Origin: CAWAMD01 sp963783045
GTDB lineage: Bacteria; Actinomycetota; Nitriliruptoria; Nitriliruptorales; Nitriliruptoraceae
DNA length: 64,000 nucleotides
Direction of reading: 5' to 3'
Assembly (NCBI GenBank): GCA_963783045.1
Contig: CAWAMD010000003.1
Coordinates: forward strand, 62,001-126,000
Below are positions 1 through 9,601 of this stretch, one piece after another (the stretch's first letter is position 1; every line of letters begins with the position of its first letter). Below the pieces are notes generated by a model. The model was given only the letters and a program-made list of their open reading frames with translations. It was not told where the DNA came from and did no database searches. The position numbers and the translations under genes were made by a program.

Positions 1-2
1 TC

Positions 3-359
3 GGCTGGTACCGCTTCGGGTCGGCACCCGGACAGCCGGGGGCCACCGTTCTGGCCGGTCACGTGGACGCCCGAACGCAGGGGCCCGGCGCCTTCCGGCG
101 CCTCGCCGCGCTGGAGGCTGGCGACCGCGTCGAGATCCGCACCGGTGACGGCGCATGGCAGGCTTTCACGGTGTCAGCGCGTCGAACCTATGCAAAACAG
201 GCCGTGCCCCTCGGTGCCCTGTTCACTCGTCAGGGTCCCTCCCACCTCCTGCTCATCACCTGCGGCGGCGCGTTCGACCCCGCGACACGCCGCTACGCCG
301 ACAACGTCGTCGTGGCCGCCGCGCCGCTCCCCGATCCCCCTTCGGCTCCCACGCCCTGA
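3..359 (+). CDS. Class F sortase, C-terminal part (5' end outside window)
   Basis: The reading frame is open from the first bases, so this is the end of a gene that begins before the window. The visible 118 residues carry the sortase fold signature: AGHVD with the catalytic His, then LLITCGG with the catalytic Cys, then an Arg pair in DPATRRYADN. The HVD...TCGG spacing and the GxxRFGSAPGxPG lead-in are typical of class F sortases of high-GC actinobacteria. Such enzymes cleave LPxTG-type signals at the membrane and transfer proteins to the cell envelope. An LPRTG protein lies at 45.7-48.7 kb, but nothing links the two beyond sharing a genome. The first in-frame GTG at 63 falls inside the fold, so it is not the real start. 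Confidence 0.85.
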   Translation, partial: GWYRFGSAPGQPGATVLAGHVDARTQGPGAFRRLAALEAGDRVEIRTGDGAWQAFTVSARRTYAKQAVPLGALFTRQGPSHLLLITCGGAFDPATRRYADNVVVAAAPLPDPPSAPTP

Positions 360-421
360 CGCACATGCGGCCGTCGGGCACGGGGCCCGTGCGGGTCCCC
401 TCTCCTGCACCGGCCCCAACG

Positions 422-452
422 GGAAGGGCCCGGCGCTTCGCCGGGCCCTTCC
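422..452. terminator. Bidirectional terminator hairpin
   Basis: A perfect 14-bp stem (GGAAGGGCCCGGCG, 422-435, with its complement at 439-452) closes on a 3-base loop. It lies between the convergent sortase gene and the ABC binding-protein gene, and so probably ends transcription from both sides. Confidence 0.8.
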
Positions 453-473
453 TCATCGTGCGTGCCGCGCGTC

Positions 474-1823
474 CTACAGCTGCGAGTCGACCGTCTTCAC
501 GGTCTCGATCTTCCCCTCGCTGTTGACCTTCCAGACCTCGTAGGTCCCGGACGCAGGCTCACCGGCCTCGACCATGTCCACGGATCCGGACGCACCCTGG
601 TAGTCGATGTCCTTACCGTCGTCGAGCAGCTTCTTGCAGCTCGCGAAGTCGTTGCACTGCTCACCGTCCTTCGAGACCTCGACCATCTTCGAGGCGATGT
701 CCGTGCCCTTGTCGCTCTTCGCGGACGCCGCCGCGAGCGCGATCAGGTTCGTGCAGTCGTAGGCCTGCGCCGCGAACTGCGTGTCCTCGACGCCGGTCTT
801 CTCCTTGAACTTCTTGAGGAACGCGTCGTTCTCGGTCCCCGCCGGCGCGGTGCCCTTCATGCCGTCGAGCACGGCCGGGTTGTTCGGGTCGACCTTCTCG
901 GCCAGCGTCTCGGAGCGCATGCCGTCGGCGCCGTAGACGCCGATGTCCTGCGGACCCTTGCCGGCCTCGACGAGGCCCTTGAGGATCTTCGCGCCCTCGT
1001 CGAAGCCGATGATCGCGACGGCGTCGGCGCCGGAGTTGACGACCTGCTGGACCTCGGAGTCGAAGCTGGCGGCTTCGGGGTCGTAGACGATCTCCGCCGC
1101 CACCGTGGCGCCCTGCTTCGTGAGCGCGCTCTTCGTCGACTCGAGCAGACCGCGACCGTAGTCGTCGGCGCGGGCCATGAGAGCGACCTGGCTGTAGCCG
1201 TCACCGACGATGGTCTCGGCCAGGACCGGTCCCTGCAGCGCGTCGGTCGGCGCGGTGCGGAAGTACAGGCCGTTGTCGTCGTAGTTCGTGAACGTCGGGC
1301 TCGTGTTCGACGCGGAGCACTGCAGCACACCCGCACCGGTCACGGCGTCGATGATCGCGAGCGACATGCCCGAGGCGGCCGCACCCACGATCGCGTCCAC
1401 GCCCTGGTTCAGCAGCCGCTGCGCCGACTGCGCGGCGACGGTGGCGTCACCGGCCTCGTCGGCACCGGCCACGGTCACGTCCTTGTCCAGGACGCCGCCC
1501 GCCGCGTTGATCTCGTCGACGGCCATCTTCGTGGCCTCGATCTGCGGGGGGCCGAGGAAGGCAAGCGGCCCGGTCTCCGGCATCACGTAGCCGAGCTCGA
1601 GCACACCATTGGATTCGTTCTTGGGGGCGGCGGCCTGCGACTCGGACGCCGACGGGGACTCGGATCCCGTCGACGACTCGCTGGTGGCCGGCGCGGAGCT
1701 CTCGGACGCGGCCGGCGACTCCGACGACTCGCTGCCCTCGTTCCCGCCGCCGCCACAGGCGGCGGCTGCGAGCGCCAGCGCGGTCACGGCCGCGGCCCGG
1801 CGCAGCCAAAGAGAACGCTGCAT
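474..1823 (-). CDS. Branched-chain amino-acid type ABC transporter substrate-binding lipoprotein
   Basis: The product is 449 residues. The N-terminus has a positively charged start, a hydrophobic run and a lipobox ending in AAAC-G (Cys at about residue 23), so it should be lipid-anchored outside the cell. A Ser/Glu/Ala-rich linker of about 45 residues follows, then a type I periplasmic-binding fold of the LivK/Leu-Ile-Val family (ELGYVMPETGPLAFLG, then IVGAAASGMSLA, then YDCTNLIALAAA). The length is slightly above the usual 380-420 because of the linker. No permease or ATPase genes are next to it, so it is an orphan here. A GGGAGAG ribosome site sits 5 bases before the ATG. The ligand cannot be told from sequence; a branched-chain amino acid or related small molecule is likely. 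Confidence 0.9.
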   Translation of the reverse strand: MQRSLWLRRAAAVTALALAAAACGGGGNEGSESSESPAASESSAPATSESSTGSESPSASESQAAAPKNESNGVLELGYVMPETGPLAFLGPPQIEATKMAVDEINAAGGVLDKDVTVAGADEAGDATVAAQSAQRLLNQGVDAIVGAAASGMSLAIIDAVTGAGVLQCSASNTSPTFTNYDDNGLYFRTAPTDALQGPVLAETIVGDGYSQVALMARADDYGRGLLESTKSALTKQGATVAAEIVYDPEAASFDSEVQQVVNSGADAVAIIGFDEGAKILKGLVEAGKGPQDIGVYGADGMRSETLAEKVDPNNPAVLDGMKGTAPAGTENDAFLKKFKEKTGVEDTQFAAQAYDCTNLIALAAASAKSDKGTDIASKMVEVSKDGEQCNDFASCKKLLDDGKDIDYQGASGSVDMVEAGEPASGTYEVWKVNSEGKIETVKTVDSQL

Positions 1824-2076
1824 GTGGTCTCTCCCTCAGTTGGATCGTGCTGCGGTGGGGATTGCTCTCGACCGACCGAGCCAGCTCGGTCCTGGTCGCC
1901 GGGACACCCGTCCGGAGGTCCCCGGCCGCAAAGGCTACGACACTGGTAGGAGGCATGCCAGGAATTCCGGCCATGCGTTCGCTTCGGTCCGGGCACCGCA
2001 CGGGCCCTCGCGACGCACCTCGGAGCGAGCGGCGGCGGTGTCGGGGCTACCGTGCCGCCGACCGGAAAGGATCAGC

Positions 2077-2439
2077 GTGGACGAGCGGCTCATCTTCACG
2101 TGCACCCACGGCAGCGACGACCCGGAGCGGGCGACCGTGCCCTTCATCGCGGCGACCGTGTCGGCCATGTCGGGGCAGCCGACCGTCGTCGTCTGCACCA
2201 TCGACGGCGTGTGGATCGGCACCCAGGGGTACGCGGACGGCATCGAGTCCGAGGACCAGCCGCCGCTCGGCGACCTCGTCCGGCAGCTCGTGCAGGCCGG
2301 CGGCGAGCTGTGGCTGTGCAGCGCCTGCACGAACAAGCGCGGCATCACCGGCGACGACGTCATCGAGGGAGCACAGATCGTCGGTGCCGCGCGGATCGTC
2401 GAGGCGCTGGCGTCAGGACGGGCGATCGCGCTCGGCTGA
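2077..2439 (+). CDS. DsrE family protein
   Basis: 120 residues from a GTG start placed by the GGAAAGGA site 5 bases upstream; the open frame extends further upstream but without family similarity. The sequence has the DsrE/DsrF-like alpha/beta pattern: an N-terminal strand with TCTHGSDDPERATVPF, a central VVVCTIDGVWIG, and a C-terminal LWLCSACTNKRGI holding two Cys. DsrE relatives take part in sulfur relay or bind thiol carriers, but stand-alone actinobacterial copies mostly have no known role. It stands alone between the binding-protein gene and the purC operon, with about 250 bp upstream that should contain divergent promoters. Confidence 0.8.
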   Translation: MDERLIFTCTHGSDDPERATVPFIAATVSAMSGQPTVVVCTIDGVWIGTQGYADGIESEDQPPLGDLVRQLVQAGGELWLCSACTNKRGITGDDVIEGAQIVGAARIVEALASGRAIALG

Positions 2440-2460
2440 GCGGCGCCGCGGCCGGCCTGC

Positions 2461-3024
2461 TCAGGCGATCGCCGACCCATCGCGGAGGTAGGCGACCACC
2501 GCGAGCGGGAGATACCACTCGCCGTCACCGGCGAGGACGAGATGGTCGACGGCCACGGCGGTCACGACCCCGTGCTGCTCGCCGGCGAGCGTGGTCCCGA
2601 GCACGACCGGTCGGGCCTCGAGCTCGACCTCGTAGCAGCGGGCCTTGAAGCTGGCGACGCCCCGCTCCGGGGCGTGGCCGCCGGCGCGTGCCCGTTCGAC
2701 GACCTGCAGGGCGACGGGTGCTGCGAGGTTGCAGTCGACGACCTCGCCGCTGGCCAGGGCGACGCTCGCGAGATCGCCGGCGGCGCGGACGAGCGTCCCG
2801 ACGAAGGAGCGACCGCCGGCGTCGACCCGGACACGGTCGCCGCGGGCACACAGCTGTGCGGCCACGTCGGCGAGGGTGCGCTGACGGCGGGCCGCCGTCG
2901 CGGCCAGCCGCTCGCGCTCCTCCGCCTCGGCGCGCAGCTCGTCGTCGAAGTGGCCGCGGAGCTCGCGCCCGAGCCGGCGCAGCGGGTCCTGCGGCGGCTC
3001 TGGCTCGTCCCCGCCCTGGCTCAC
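2461..3024 (-). CDS. Conserved actinobacterial protein of unknown function
   Basis: 187 residues, GTG start 7 bp after the purC stop, so it is probably co-transcribed with purC. The first 60 residues are highly charged and helical (RRLGRELRGHFDDELRAEAEERERLAATAARR). The rest reads as small beta strands: RVRVDAGGRSFVGTLVRAAGDLASVAL, later VVDCNLAAPVALQVV and HLVLAGDGEWYLPLAVVAYL. There is no signal peptide, membrane segment or catalytic motif that I recognise. Proteins of this layout recur in actinobacteria without an assigned role. Confidence 0.7.
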   Translation of the reverse strand: MSQGGDEPEPPQDPLRRLGRELRGHFDDELRAEAEERERLAATAARRQRTLADVAAQLCARGDRVRVDAGGRSFVGTLVRAAGDLASVALASGEVVDCNLAAPVALQVVERARAGGHAPERGVASFKARCYEVELEARPVVLGTTLAGEQHGVVTAVAVDHLVLAGDGEWYLPLAVVAYLRDGSAIA

Positions 3025-3031
3025 CGGTCGC

Positions 3032-3922
3032 TCAGCCCTTCAACCAGTCGCCGAAGGAGTGGCCCGTGATCCGCTCGTAGGCCTCGACGTACTTCTCGCG
3101 CGTCTTGGTGACCACGTCGTCGGGCAGCTCGGGGGCCGGCGGGGTCTTGTCCCAGCCGGTCGAGGTCGCGTAGTCGCGGACGAACTGCTTGTCGAACGAC
3201 GGCGGGGTCGCCCCGGGCGCCCACTGGTCGGCGGGCCAGTACCGTGACGAGTCGGGGGTCAGCACCTCGTCCGCGAGCACGATCTCGCCGCCGACCAGCC
3301 CGAACTCGAACTTCGTGTCGGCGAGGATGATGCCCTTCTCGCGGGCGAGGTCGCGACCGTGGGTGTAGAGGCGCAGCGACACGTCGCGCAGGCGCGTGGC
3401 GAGGTCCTCACCGAGCCGGTCGGCCATGTACGCGAACGACACGTTCTCGTCGTGCTCGCCCTGCTCGGCCTTCGTCGCCGGGGTGAAGATCGGCTCGGGC
3501 AGCTCGCCGGCCTCCTCCAGGCCGGGCGACAGCTCGATGCCGCAGACGGTCCCGTCGGCCGAGTACTCCCGCCAGCCCGAGCCGGCGAGGTAGCCGCGCA
3601 CCACACACTCGAAGGGCACGATCTCGACCTTGCGGACCAGCATGGTCCGGCCACGCAGCTCGTCGGCGTGGCCCTGCGCCGCCTCCGGGAAATCGGCGAC
3701 GTCGGTCGAGACGAGGTGGTTCGAGACCACGTCCGAGAGCTCCTCGAACCAGAAGGCCGAGAGGCCGGTGAGGACGCGCCCCTTGTCGGGCACGGGCGTC
3801 GGGTGGACGACGTCGTAGGTCGACACGCGGTCCGAGGCGACGAGCAGGAGCCGGTCACCACCGGCGTCGTAGATGTCGCGGACCTTGCCGGAGCGCAGGT
3901 GCGAGAGTCCTTCGAGTGGCAT
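3032..3922 (-). CDS. purC: Phosphoribosylaminoimidazole-succinocarboxamide synthase
   Basis: SAICAR synthetase joins aspartate to CAIR with ATP in the eighth step of de novo purine synthesis. The 296-residue length fits the actinobacterial form. Diagnostic stretches are SGKVRDIYDAGGDRLLLVASD at the N-terminus (ATP-binding glycine-rich region), FECVVRGYLAGSGW, and the later ILADTKFEFG and LTPDSSRYWP motifs. The cytosolic enzyme is encoded first in a two-gene unit with the unknown gene at 2461-3024. purE, purD and purA lie upstream on the same strand but are separated by unrelated genes. Confidence 0.97.
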   Translation of the reverse strand: MPLEGLSHLRSGKVRDIYDAGGDRLLLVASDRVSTYDVVHPTPVPDKGRVLTGLSAFWFEELSDVVSNHLVSTDVADFPEAAQGHADELRGRTMLVRKVEIVPFECVVRGYLAGSGWREYSADGTVCGIELSPGLEEAGELPEPIFTPATKAEQGEHDENVSFAYMADRLGEDLATRLRDVSLRLYTHGRDLAREKGIILADTKFEFGLVGGEIVLADEVLTPDSSRYWPADQWAPGATPPSFDKQFVRDYATSTGWDKTPPAPELPDDVVTKTREKYVEAYERITGHSFGDWLKG

Positions 3923-3963
3923 GGGGCGGCCTTCTGGGAGCGGGTCAGGCGTCCCGCGCGATG

Positions 3964-4611
3964 CTAGTGGTCAGGGCGCCTGCCGGCGGAGTCAGGGCCC
4001 TGGCCGGCGCGGTCAGGACGCCGGCCGGCGGCCTCGAGGGCCAACAGCCGCTCCTTCGCGGCCGCCCCGCCGACGTACCCGCCGATCCCGCCGGCGGTGG
4101 GGACGATGCGGTGGCACGGCACGACGATCGGGACGGGGTTGGCACCGAGCGCCCGGCCCACGGCGCGAGCGGCGCGCGGCCGGCCGATCGCACCGGCGAG
4201 TGCGCCGTAGGTGGTCACCTCGCCGTAGGGGATCCGGCGGGCGGCGTCGAGGACGGTGCGGCGGAAGGGGCTCGCGAGACGCAGGTCGACCGGCAGGTCG
4301 AGCCGGTCGTCGTCGCCGGCGAGGTAGCGCTGCAGCGCCTCGCCGATGTCGGCCAGCCCCGCCGGGTCCGCGACGACGCGGCGCGAGATCCGCGCGACGA
4401 GCCCGTCGAGCACCGCCTCCTCGTCCTGGGTGCGCAGGAAGACGATCCGGACGAGGCCCCGCTCGGTGGCGGCGAGCAGCAGCGGACCGACGGGGGTGTC
4501 GAGGTGCGCGGTCGTCACGTCGACGAGCCGCTGGGCGCGGGCGACGGCGAGGTCGAGCGGCGGCGGGGCGCCGGGGTCGAAGTCGCGGAGCAGCCGGTCG
4601 AGGTCAGGCAT
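3964..4611 (-). CDS. ogt: Methylated-DNA--protein-cysteine S-methyltransferase (Ogt type)
   Basis: 215 residues. The suicidal repair protein takes alkyl groups from O6-alkylguanine onto its active-site Cys, here in VPIVVPCHRIVPTAGG (PCHR motif), preceded by the DNA-recognition helix region TTYGALAGAIGRPRAARAVG. About 35 extra N-terminal residues (LDRLLRDFDPGAPPPLDLAVARAQRLVD) precede the usual fold. The ATG overlaps the stop of the upstream sigma-factor gene by 8 bases, so the two are probably translationally coupled. The C-terminus ends in repeated heptads such as RPDRAGQ and GPDSAGR, encoded by a 21-bp tandem repeat. The catalytic core looks intact. Confidence 0.93.
   Translation of the reverse strand: MPDLDRLLRDFDPGAPPPLDLAVARAQRLVDVTTAHLDTPVGPLLLAATERGLVRIVFLRTQDEEAVLDGLVARISRRVVADPAGLADIGEALQRYLAGDDDRLDLPVDLRLASPFRRTVLDAARRIPYGEVTTYGALAGAIGRPRAARAVGRALGANPVPIVVPCHRIVPTAGGIGGYVGGAAAKERLLALEAAGRRPDRAGQGPDSAGRRPDH
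3970..4032. repeat. Three 21-bp tandem repeats at the 3' end of ogt
   Basis: Three in-phase 21-bp units (3970-3990, 3991-4011, 4012-4032), each starting GTCAGG and containing a GCCGGCGG-like core, encode the last heptad-like residues of Ogt. Unit length is a multiple of three, so copy-number change would leave the frame intact. Confidence 0.7.
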
Positions 4612-5110
4612 CGTCGAGCTCCTGGCGCAGGGTGGTCAGGGCGGTCCGCACCCGCTGGCGAGCGGCCTCGGGGGTGCAGCCGAGGACGGCGGCGACGTCC
4701 CGGTAGGGCAGGTCCGCGACGTGCCGCAGCAGCACGGCGTCGCGCTGACCGGCCGGCAGGTCGGCGACGGCGGCCCAGAGATCGTCGCGTGGCAGCGCCG
4801 GCGGGTCCGCGACGGCGGACGGCGGCGGGGCGCCGGCGGGCATGGCGACGGGCGTGGGGGCGCGCCGACGCACGCGCCAGGCGTCCACGACGGCGTGCCG
4901 GGCGATCGTCAGCAGCCAGCCGCGCAGGTTGTCGGCGTGCCGCAGCGAGGGGTACGCCCGCAGCGCCGCGAGCAGCGTCTCCTGGTAGCAGTCCCGCGCG
5001 TCGGCCGGACCGACGGCCGCACACAGGTAGCGCCAGACCACGGGGCCATGGTCGTCGACGAGCCGCTGGAACGGCGGCACCGGCGGTGCGCTGCGGTCGG
5101 TCGGGGACAC
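4604..5110 (-). CDS. RNA polymerase sigma factor, ECF/sigma-70 family
   Basis: The product is about 168 residues from a GTG at 5108-5110, chosen because GGAG lies 6 bases upstream; the longer open frame upstream has shadow-like composition. Region 2 is recognisable as DARDCYQETLLAALRAYPSL...LRGWLLTIARHAVVDAWR, and region 4 as LPAGQRDAVLLRHVADLPYRDVAAVLG followed by the helix-turn-helix CTPEAARQRVRTALTTLR. Size and lack of region 3 fit an extracytoplasmic-function factor. No anti-sigma gene follows; instead the stop overlaps the start of ogt. Coupling suggests the two are made together, perhaps as part of a DNA-damage or alkylation response, which is inference. Confidence 0.85.
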   Translation of the reverse strand: MSPTDRSAPPVPPFQRLVDDHGPVVWRYLCAAVGPADARDCYQETLLAALRAYPSLRHADNLRGWLLTIARHAVVDAWRVRRRAPTPVAMPAGAPPPSAVADPPALPRDDLWAAVADLPAGQRDAVLLRHVADLPYRDVAAVLGCTPEAARQRVRTALTTLRQELDDA

Positions 5111-5306
5111 GGTCGGCTCCGGCACGGCGGGGTGACAGGGTCGCGAAGGGAACGGGCGCCGGCGCCGATCCGTGAGGCGACGCGGCTTCGACGTGCGCCC
5201 ACCGCCCGCCGTACGGGTCGGGCGACGTTGACGGCGGGCCGCCGGCCGTGTAGATCCCGCCACAGGCAATCGTCCGCGTCGGCGACCACAGAGGGGACAC
5301 ACCCGG

Positions 5307-5735
5307 ATGCACCGCTTCGAGAACGTCTTCACCATCAACGGCAAGACCCCGCAGGAGGTCTTCGACTACATCGCCGACCCGGACCACGGCACCGAGTGGG
5401 TCTCGGCCGCGCAGGAGGTGCGTGCCGAAGGAGAACCCGGCGTCGGGCGGAAGCTCATCGTCAAGGCCGGCTTCATGGGCGTCGGGATCGACGCCGAGCA
5501 GGTCGTCACCGACTACGAGCCCGGCGAACACTACGCCTGGTCCGGCGACAAGCCCTTCCACACGCTGTTCGACTTCCGCCTCGCCCCCGCCGACGGCGGC
5601 ACGGCGGTCACGGCGGTCATGGAGGTCGACCCGGGCAAGTTCTTCAAGGTGGGCGGCCGGCTGATCGCCGGACGGATGGAGAAGCAGTTCAAGGGCGACG
5701 GCAAGAAGCTGAAGCAGATCCTCGAGTCGCGCTGA
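5307..5735 (+). CDS. SRPBCC family protein
   Basis: 142 residues with the START-like SRPBCC fold: an opening strand (HRFENVFTINGKTPQEVFDYIADPDHGTEWV), central strands (YEPGEHYAWSGDKPFHTLFDFRLAP, GGTAVTAVMEV) and a long C-terminal helix (RMEKQFKGDGKKLKQIL). These proteins bind hydrophobic ligands in a deep cavity and include polyketide cyclases and lipid-transfer proteins. The ligand here is unknown. It is a single gene divergent from the sigma/ogt pair and convergent with a small gene at 5751; GAGGGG lies about 10 bases before the ATG. Confidence 0.85.
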   Translation: MHRFENVFTINGKTPQEVFDYIADPDHGTEWVSAAQEVRAEGEPGVGRKLIVKAGFMGVGIDAEQVVTDYEPGEHYAWSGDKPFHTLFDFRLAPADGGTAVTAVMEVDPGKFFKVGGRLIAGRMEKQFKGDGKKLKQILESR

Positions 5736-5750
5736 CCCGCGGCTGGGCGG

Positions 5751-5918
5751 TCAGTGCGAGGCGTCGCCGCCCATCTGCGGCAGTGACGTGGTCGTGTGAT
5801 CGTCGAAGGTGAACACGTGCAGGGCCCCGAGCTCCTCGGCGAGCTGCTGTTGCCGTCGACGCCGACGCTCCGCGCGCTCGGGCTCGTCGCGCTTCTTGAG
5901 CTTTGCCAGCAGGTTCAT
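5751..5918 (-). CDS. Small charged protein (55 aa), unknown function
   Basis: The start ATG at 5916-5918 is supported by AGGAG 8 bases upstream; the longer open frame above it is Pro/Arg-rich and unlikely. The product opens with a basic helix (MNLLAKLKKRDEPERAERRRRRQQQLAEEL) and ends with an acidic/hydroxylated tail (FTFDDHTTTSLPQMGGDASH). There is no membrane segment. I do not recognise the family. The clear ribosome site and the coding-like split into a helix and a tail support a real gene. Confidence 0.55.
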   Translation of the reverse strand: MNLLAKLKKRDEPERAERRRRRQQQLAEELGALHVFTFDDHTTTSLPQMGGDASH

Positions 5919-6132
5919 GTCGGATGCTCCTGAGGACGATGCTCGCGGCACGGCTCTTCTTCGAGAGAGCCGGCCGGGGGGCAGTGGCTTCGTCGGGCGG
6001 TGAGCCGGGGCGCGCATCCGGGGGGTGCACCGCGCGGCTCACGTCTTGTATCGAAACGACTGTGGGCGCACCTTGATACGCACTGATGGGCACCCGTTCA
6101 GGACGGACGGGCGTGGCCGTTCGGGTGACCGC

Positions 6133-6657
6133 TCAGCTCGGCTGGAAACCGAAGCCGGACGTCTCGGACTTTCCACCGATCTCGCGGTGCTCCATGCCCT
6201 TGTCGGCCTGCTTCTCGCGGAAGGCGGCTAGCTTCTCGGCGAGCTCGGGCGAGGACAGCGCGAGGATCTGAACGGCGAGGATGGCGGCGTTCTTCGCGTT
6301 GTCGATGCCGACCGTCGCGACGGGCACGCCCGGAGGCATCTGGACGATCGAGTAGAGCGCGTCGGCGCCGCCGAGGTGATCGGACAGGCACGGCACGCCG
6401 ATGACGGGCAGCGCGGTGTGAGCGGCGACGACGCCCGGCAGGTGTGCCGCCCGCCCGGCTCCGGCGATCAGCACCTTGTAGCCGGCGTCGGCGGCGCCCC
6501 TCGCCCAGCCGCTGACCTTCTCCGGGTTGCGGTGCGCCGACATCACGTCGAGCGTGTGCGGCACGCCGAACTCGTCCGCGAGGAGGTTCGAGGCCTTCTC
6601 CATCACCGGGAGGTCGGTCTTCGACCCCATCACGATGCCCACCAGCGGCGTCGCCAT
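6133..6657 (-). CDS. purE: N5-carboxyaminoimidazole ribonucleotide mutase
   Basis: PurE moves the carboxyl group of N5-CAIR to carbon 4 in purine synthesis. The 174-residue product has the class I signature: GIVMGSKTDLPVM near the start, the SAHRNPEK motif with the catalytic His, AGAGRAAHLPGVVAAHTALPV and GVPCLSDHLGGADALYSIVQMP. AAGGA lies 5 bases before the ATG. Its partner purK is not in this window. It follows purD on the same strand with a 66-bp gap, so a shared transcript is likely. Confidence 0.96.
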   Translation of the reverse strand: MATPLVGIVMGSKTDLPVMEKASNLLADEFGVPHTLDVMSAHRNPEKVSGWARGAADAGYKVLIAGAGRAAHLPGVVAAHTALPVIGVPCLSDHLGGADALYSIVQMPPGVPVATVGIDNAKNAAILAVQILALSSPELAEKLAAFREKQADKGMEHREIGGKSETSGFGFQPS

Positions 6658-6723
6658 GTCCGTCCTTGTGTCGTGGTTTTCGGGGCAGGATCGTCGGCCG
6701 ACCCGCCAGGGTCAAGCTGAGGG

Positions 6724-8007
<1,284 letters not shown>

Positions 8008-8056
8008 CGGGGGCTCCTTTCGGGTCTGCGTCCGGACCGCGGCCGGGCCGTGTTCC

Positions 8057-9361
8057 TCAGGCCGTCGGGGGTACCAGGGGCACGTCGCGACGCACGAGGG
8101 TCTGCGAGCGCTTCGGCCCGACCGAGATCCAGGTGATCGGGACGCCCGACTGCTCCTCGAGGAAGTCGATGTAGTCCCTGGCGGCCTGCGGCAGGTCGTC
8201 GTACTCGTCGACCTCGCTGATGTCCGACTGCCAGCCGGGCAGCTCGGCGAAGACGGGCTCGGCATGGTGGAAGATCGACTGGTGCGGCGGGAAGTTGCGG
8301 TACTCGTCGCCCTGGTAGCGGTAGGCGGTCGCGACCTTCAGCGTCGCGAACTCGCTGAGCACGTCGAGCTTGGTGAGGAAGAGGTCGGTGAAGCCGTTGA
8401 CACGGTTCGCGTACCGGGCGAGGACCGCGTCGAACCAGCCGACGCGGCGCCGCCGCCCGGTGGTCGTCCCGTACTCGCCGCCGATGTCGGTCATCCGCTC
8501 GCCGGCCTCGTCGAAGAGCTCGGTCGGGAAGGGCCCGGAGCCGACGCGGGTCACGTAGGCCTTGGTGATGCCGATGACCCGGTCGATGTGCCGCGGCCCG
8601 AGACCGCCGCCGGTCAGCGCCCCGCCGGCGACCGGGTTCGACGAGGTGACGAACGGGTAGGTGCCGTGGTCGAGATCGAGCAGCGTGCCCTGCGCCCCTT
8701 CGAGGATGATGTGCTTGCCGGCCTCGAGCGAGTCGTGGATCAGCGCGGTCGTGTCGGCGAGCTGGTGGCGCAGGCGCTCCGCGTAGCCGAGGTACTCGTC
8801 GGCGATCTCGCCCGCGTTCATCGGCAGACGGTTGTAGATCTTCGACAGCATCTCGTTCTTGAGCTGCAGCGCAGCCTCGAGCTTCTGCCAGAAGATCTTC
8901 TCGTCGAAGAGGTCCTGGAAGCGCAGCCCCACCCGGGAGGCCTTGTCGGCGTAGGCCGGGCCGATGCCCCGCTTCGTGGTGCCGAGCTTCGCCTTGCCGA
9001 GCCGCCGCTCGATGAGCATGTCGAGCTCGCGGTGGTAGGGCATGATCAGATGCGCGTTGCCCGACACACGCACACGGGTCAGGGCGTCGAGCCCCTTGTC
9101 CTCGAGCCCGTCGAGCTCCTCGAGCAGGACGGCCGGGTCGACGACGACGCCATCGCCGATCACCGGGGTCACGTGCGGATAGAGGATCCCCGACGGGATC
9201 AGATGGAGCTTGAAGACGTCGTCGCCGACGACGACGGTGTGGCCGGCGTTGTTGCCGCCCTGGTAGCGGACGACGAGGTCGGTGGTGTCGGCCAGCAGAT
9301 CGGTGGCCTTCCCCTTGCCCTCGTCGCCCCACTGGGCCCCGACGATGATCGTGGCGGGCAC
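8057..9361 (-). CDS. purA: Adenylosuccinate synthetase
   Basis: PurA converts IMP and aspartate to adenylosuccinate with GTP, the first committed step to AMP. The start is set at the GTG at 9359-9361, which gives 434 residues, the normal length, and opens with ATIIVGAQWGDEGKGKATDLL, the GTP-binding P-loop region. Other signatures are GGNNAGHTV, GTTKRGIGPAYADKASR, ILEGAQGTLLDLDHGTYPFVTSSNP and the C-terminal YIDFLEEQSGVPITWISVGPKR region. A purine-rich GGGAAGGGA lies 7 bases upstream. It is the first gene of the purA-purD-purE run. Confidence 0.97.
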   Translation of the reverse strand: MPATIIVGAQWGDEGKGKATDLLADTTDLVVRYQGGNNAGHTVVVGDDVFKLHLIPSGILYPHVTPVIGDGVVVDPAVLLEELDGLEDKGLDALTRVRVSGNAHLIMPYHRELDMLIERRLGKAKLGTTKRGIGPAYADKASRVGLRFQDLFDEKIFWQKLEAALQLKNEMLSKIYNRLPMNAGEIADEYLGYAERLRHQLADTTALIHDSLEAGKHIILEGAQGTLLDLDHGTYPFVTSSNPVAGGALTGGGLGPRHIDRVIGITKAYVTRVGSGPFPTELFDEAGERMTDIGGEYGTTTGRRRRVGWFDAVLARYANRVNGFTDLFLTKLDVLSEFATLKVATAYRYQGDEYRNFPPHQSIFHHAEPVFAELPGWQSDISEVDEYDDLPQAARDYIDFLEEQSGVPITWISVGPKRSQTLVRRDVPLVPPTA

Positions 9362-9458
9362 GGGTCTGTCCCTTCCCGTTGGGAGAGCGGACTCGCGAAG
9401 AGGTCCGGGGCGCCGGCGGCGCACCGTGACGGGAGCCTACCCGCCCACGCGGCGTGCC

Positions 9459-9490
9459 CGACACCCGGGCCACACGACACCCGGGCCACA
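9459..9490. repeat. 16-bp tandem duplication
   Basis: The unit CGACACCCGGGCCACA occurs twice head to tail (9459-9474, 9475-9490), just upstream of purA and next to a terminator hairpin. It is non-coding and its role is unknown; replication slippage is the simplest origin. Confidence 0.75.
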
Positions 9491-9496
9491 CGACGT

Positions 9497-9526
9497 CGCG
9501 CGCCGGGCCAGCCGGCCCGGCGCGCG
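9497..9526 (-). terminator. Terminator hairpin after the PspC operon
   Basis: Perfect 13-bp stem (CGCGCGCCGGGCC and its complement) with a 4-base loop. It lies downstream of the minus-strand PspC operon and upstream of purA, so it should insulate purA from read-through. Confidence 0.75.
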
Positions 9527-9601
9527 GAAGGAACGGTCACCGGTCAGCGGTCGTCGTCGTCGACTGCTGCGCCGGCGTCACCCCGCTCGGGGGCGGTCTC
9601 C

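Noticed and set aside
5951..5972. Short inverted repeat CGGCTCT/AGAGCCG upstream of the 55-aa gene
   Set aside because: Only 7-bp arms in GC-rich DNA with no context that gives it meaning.
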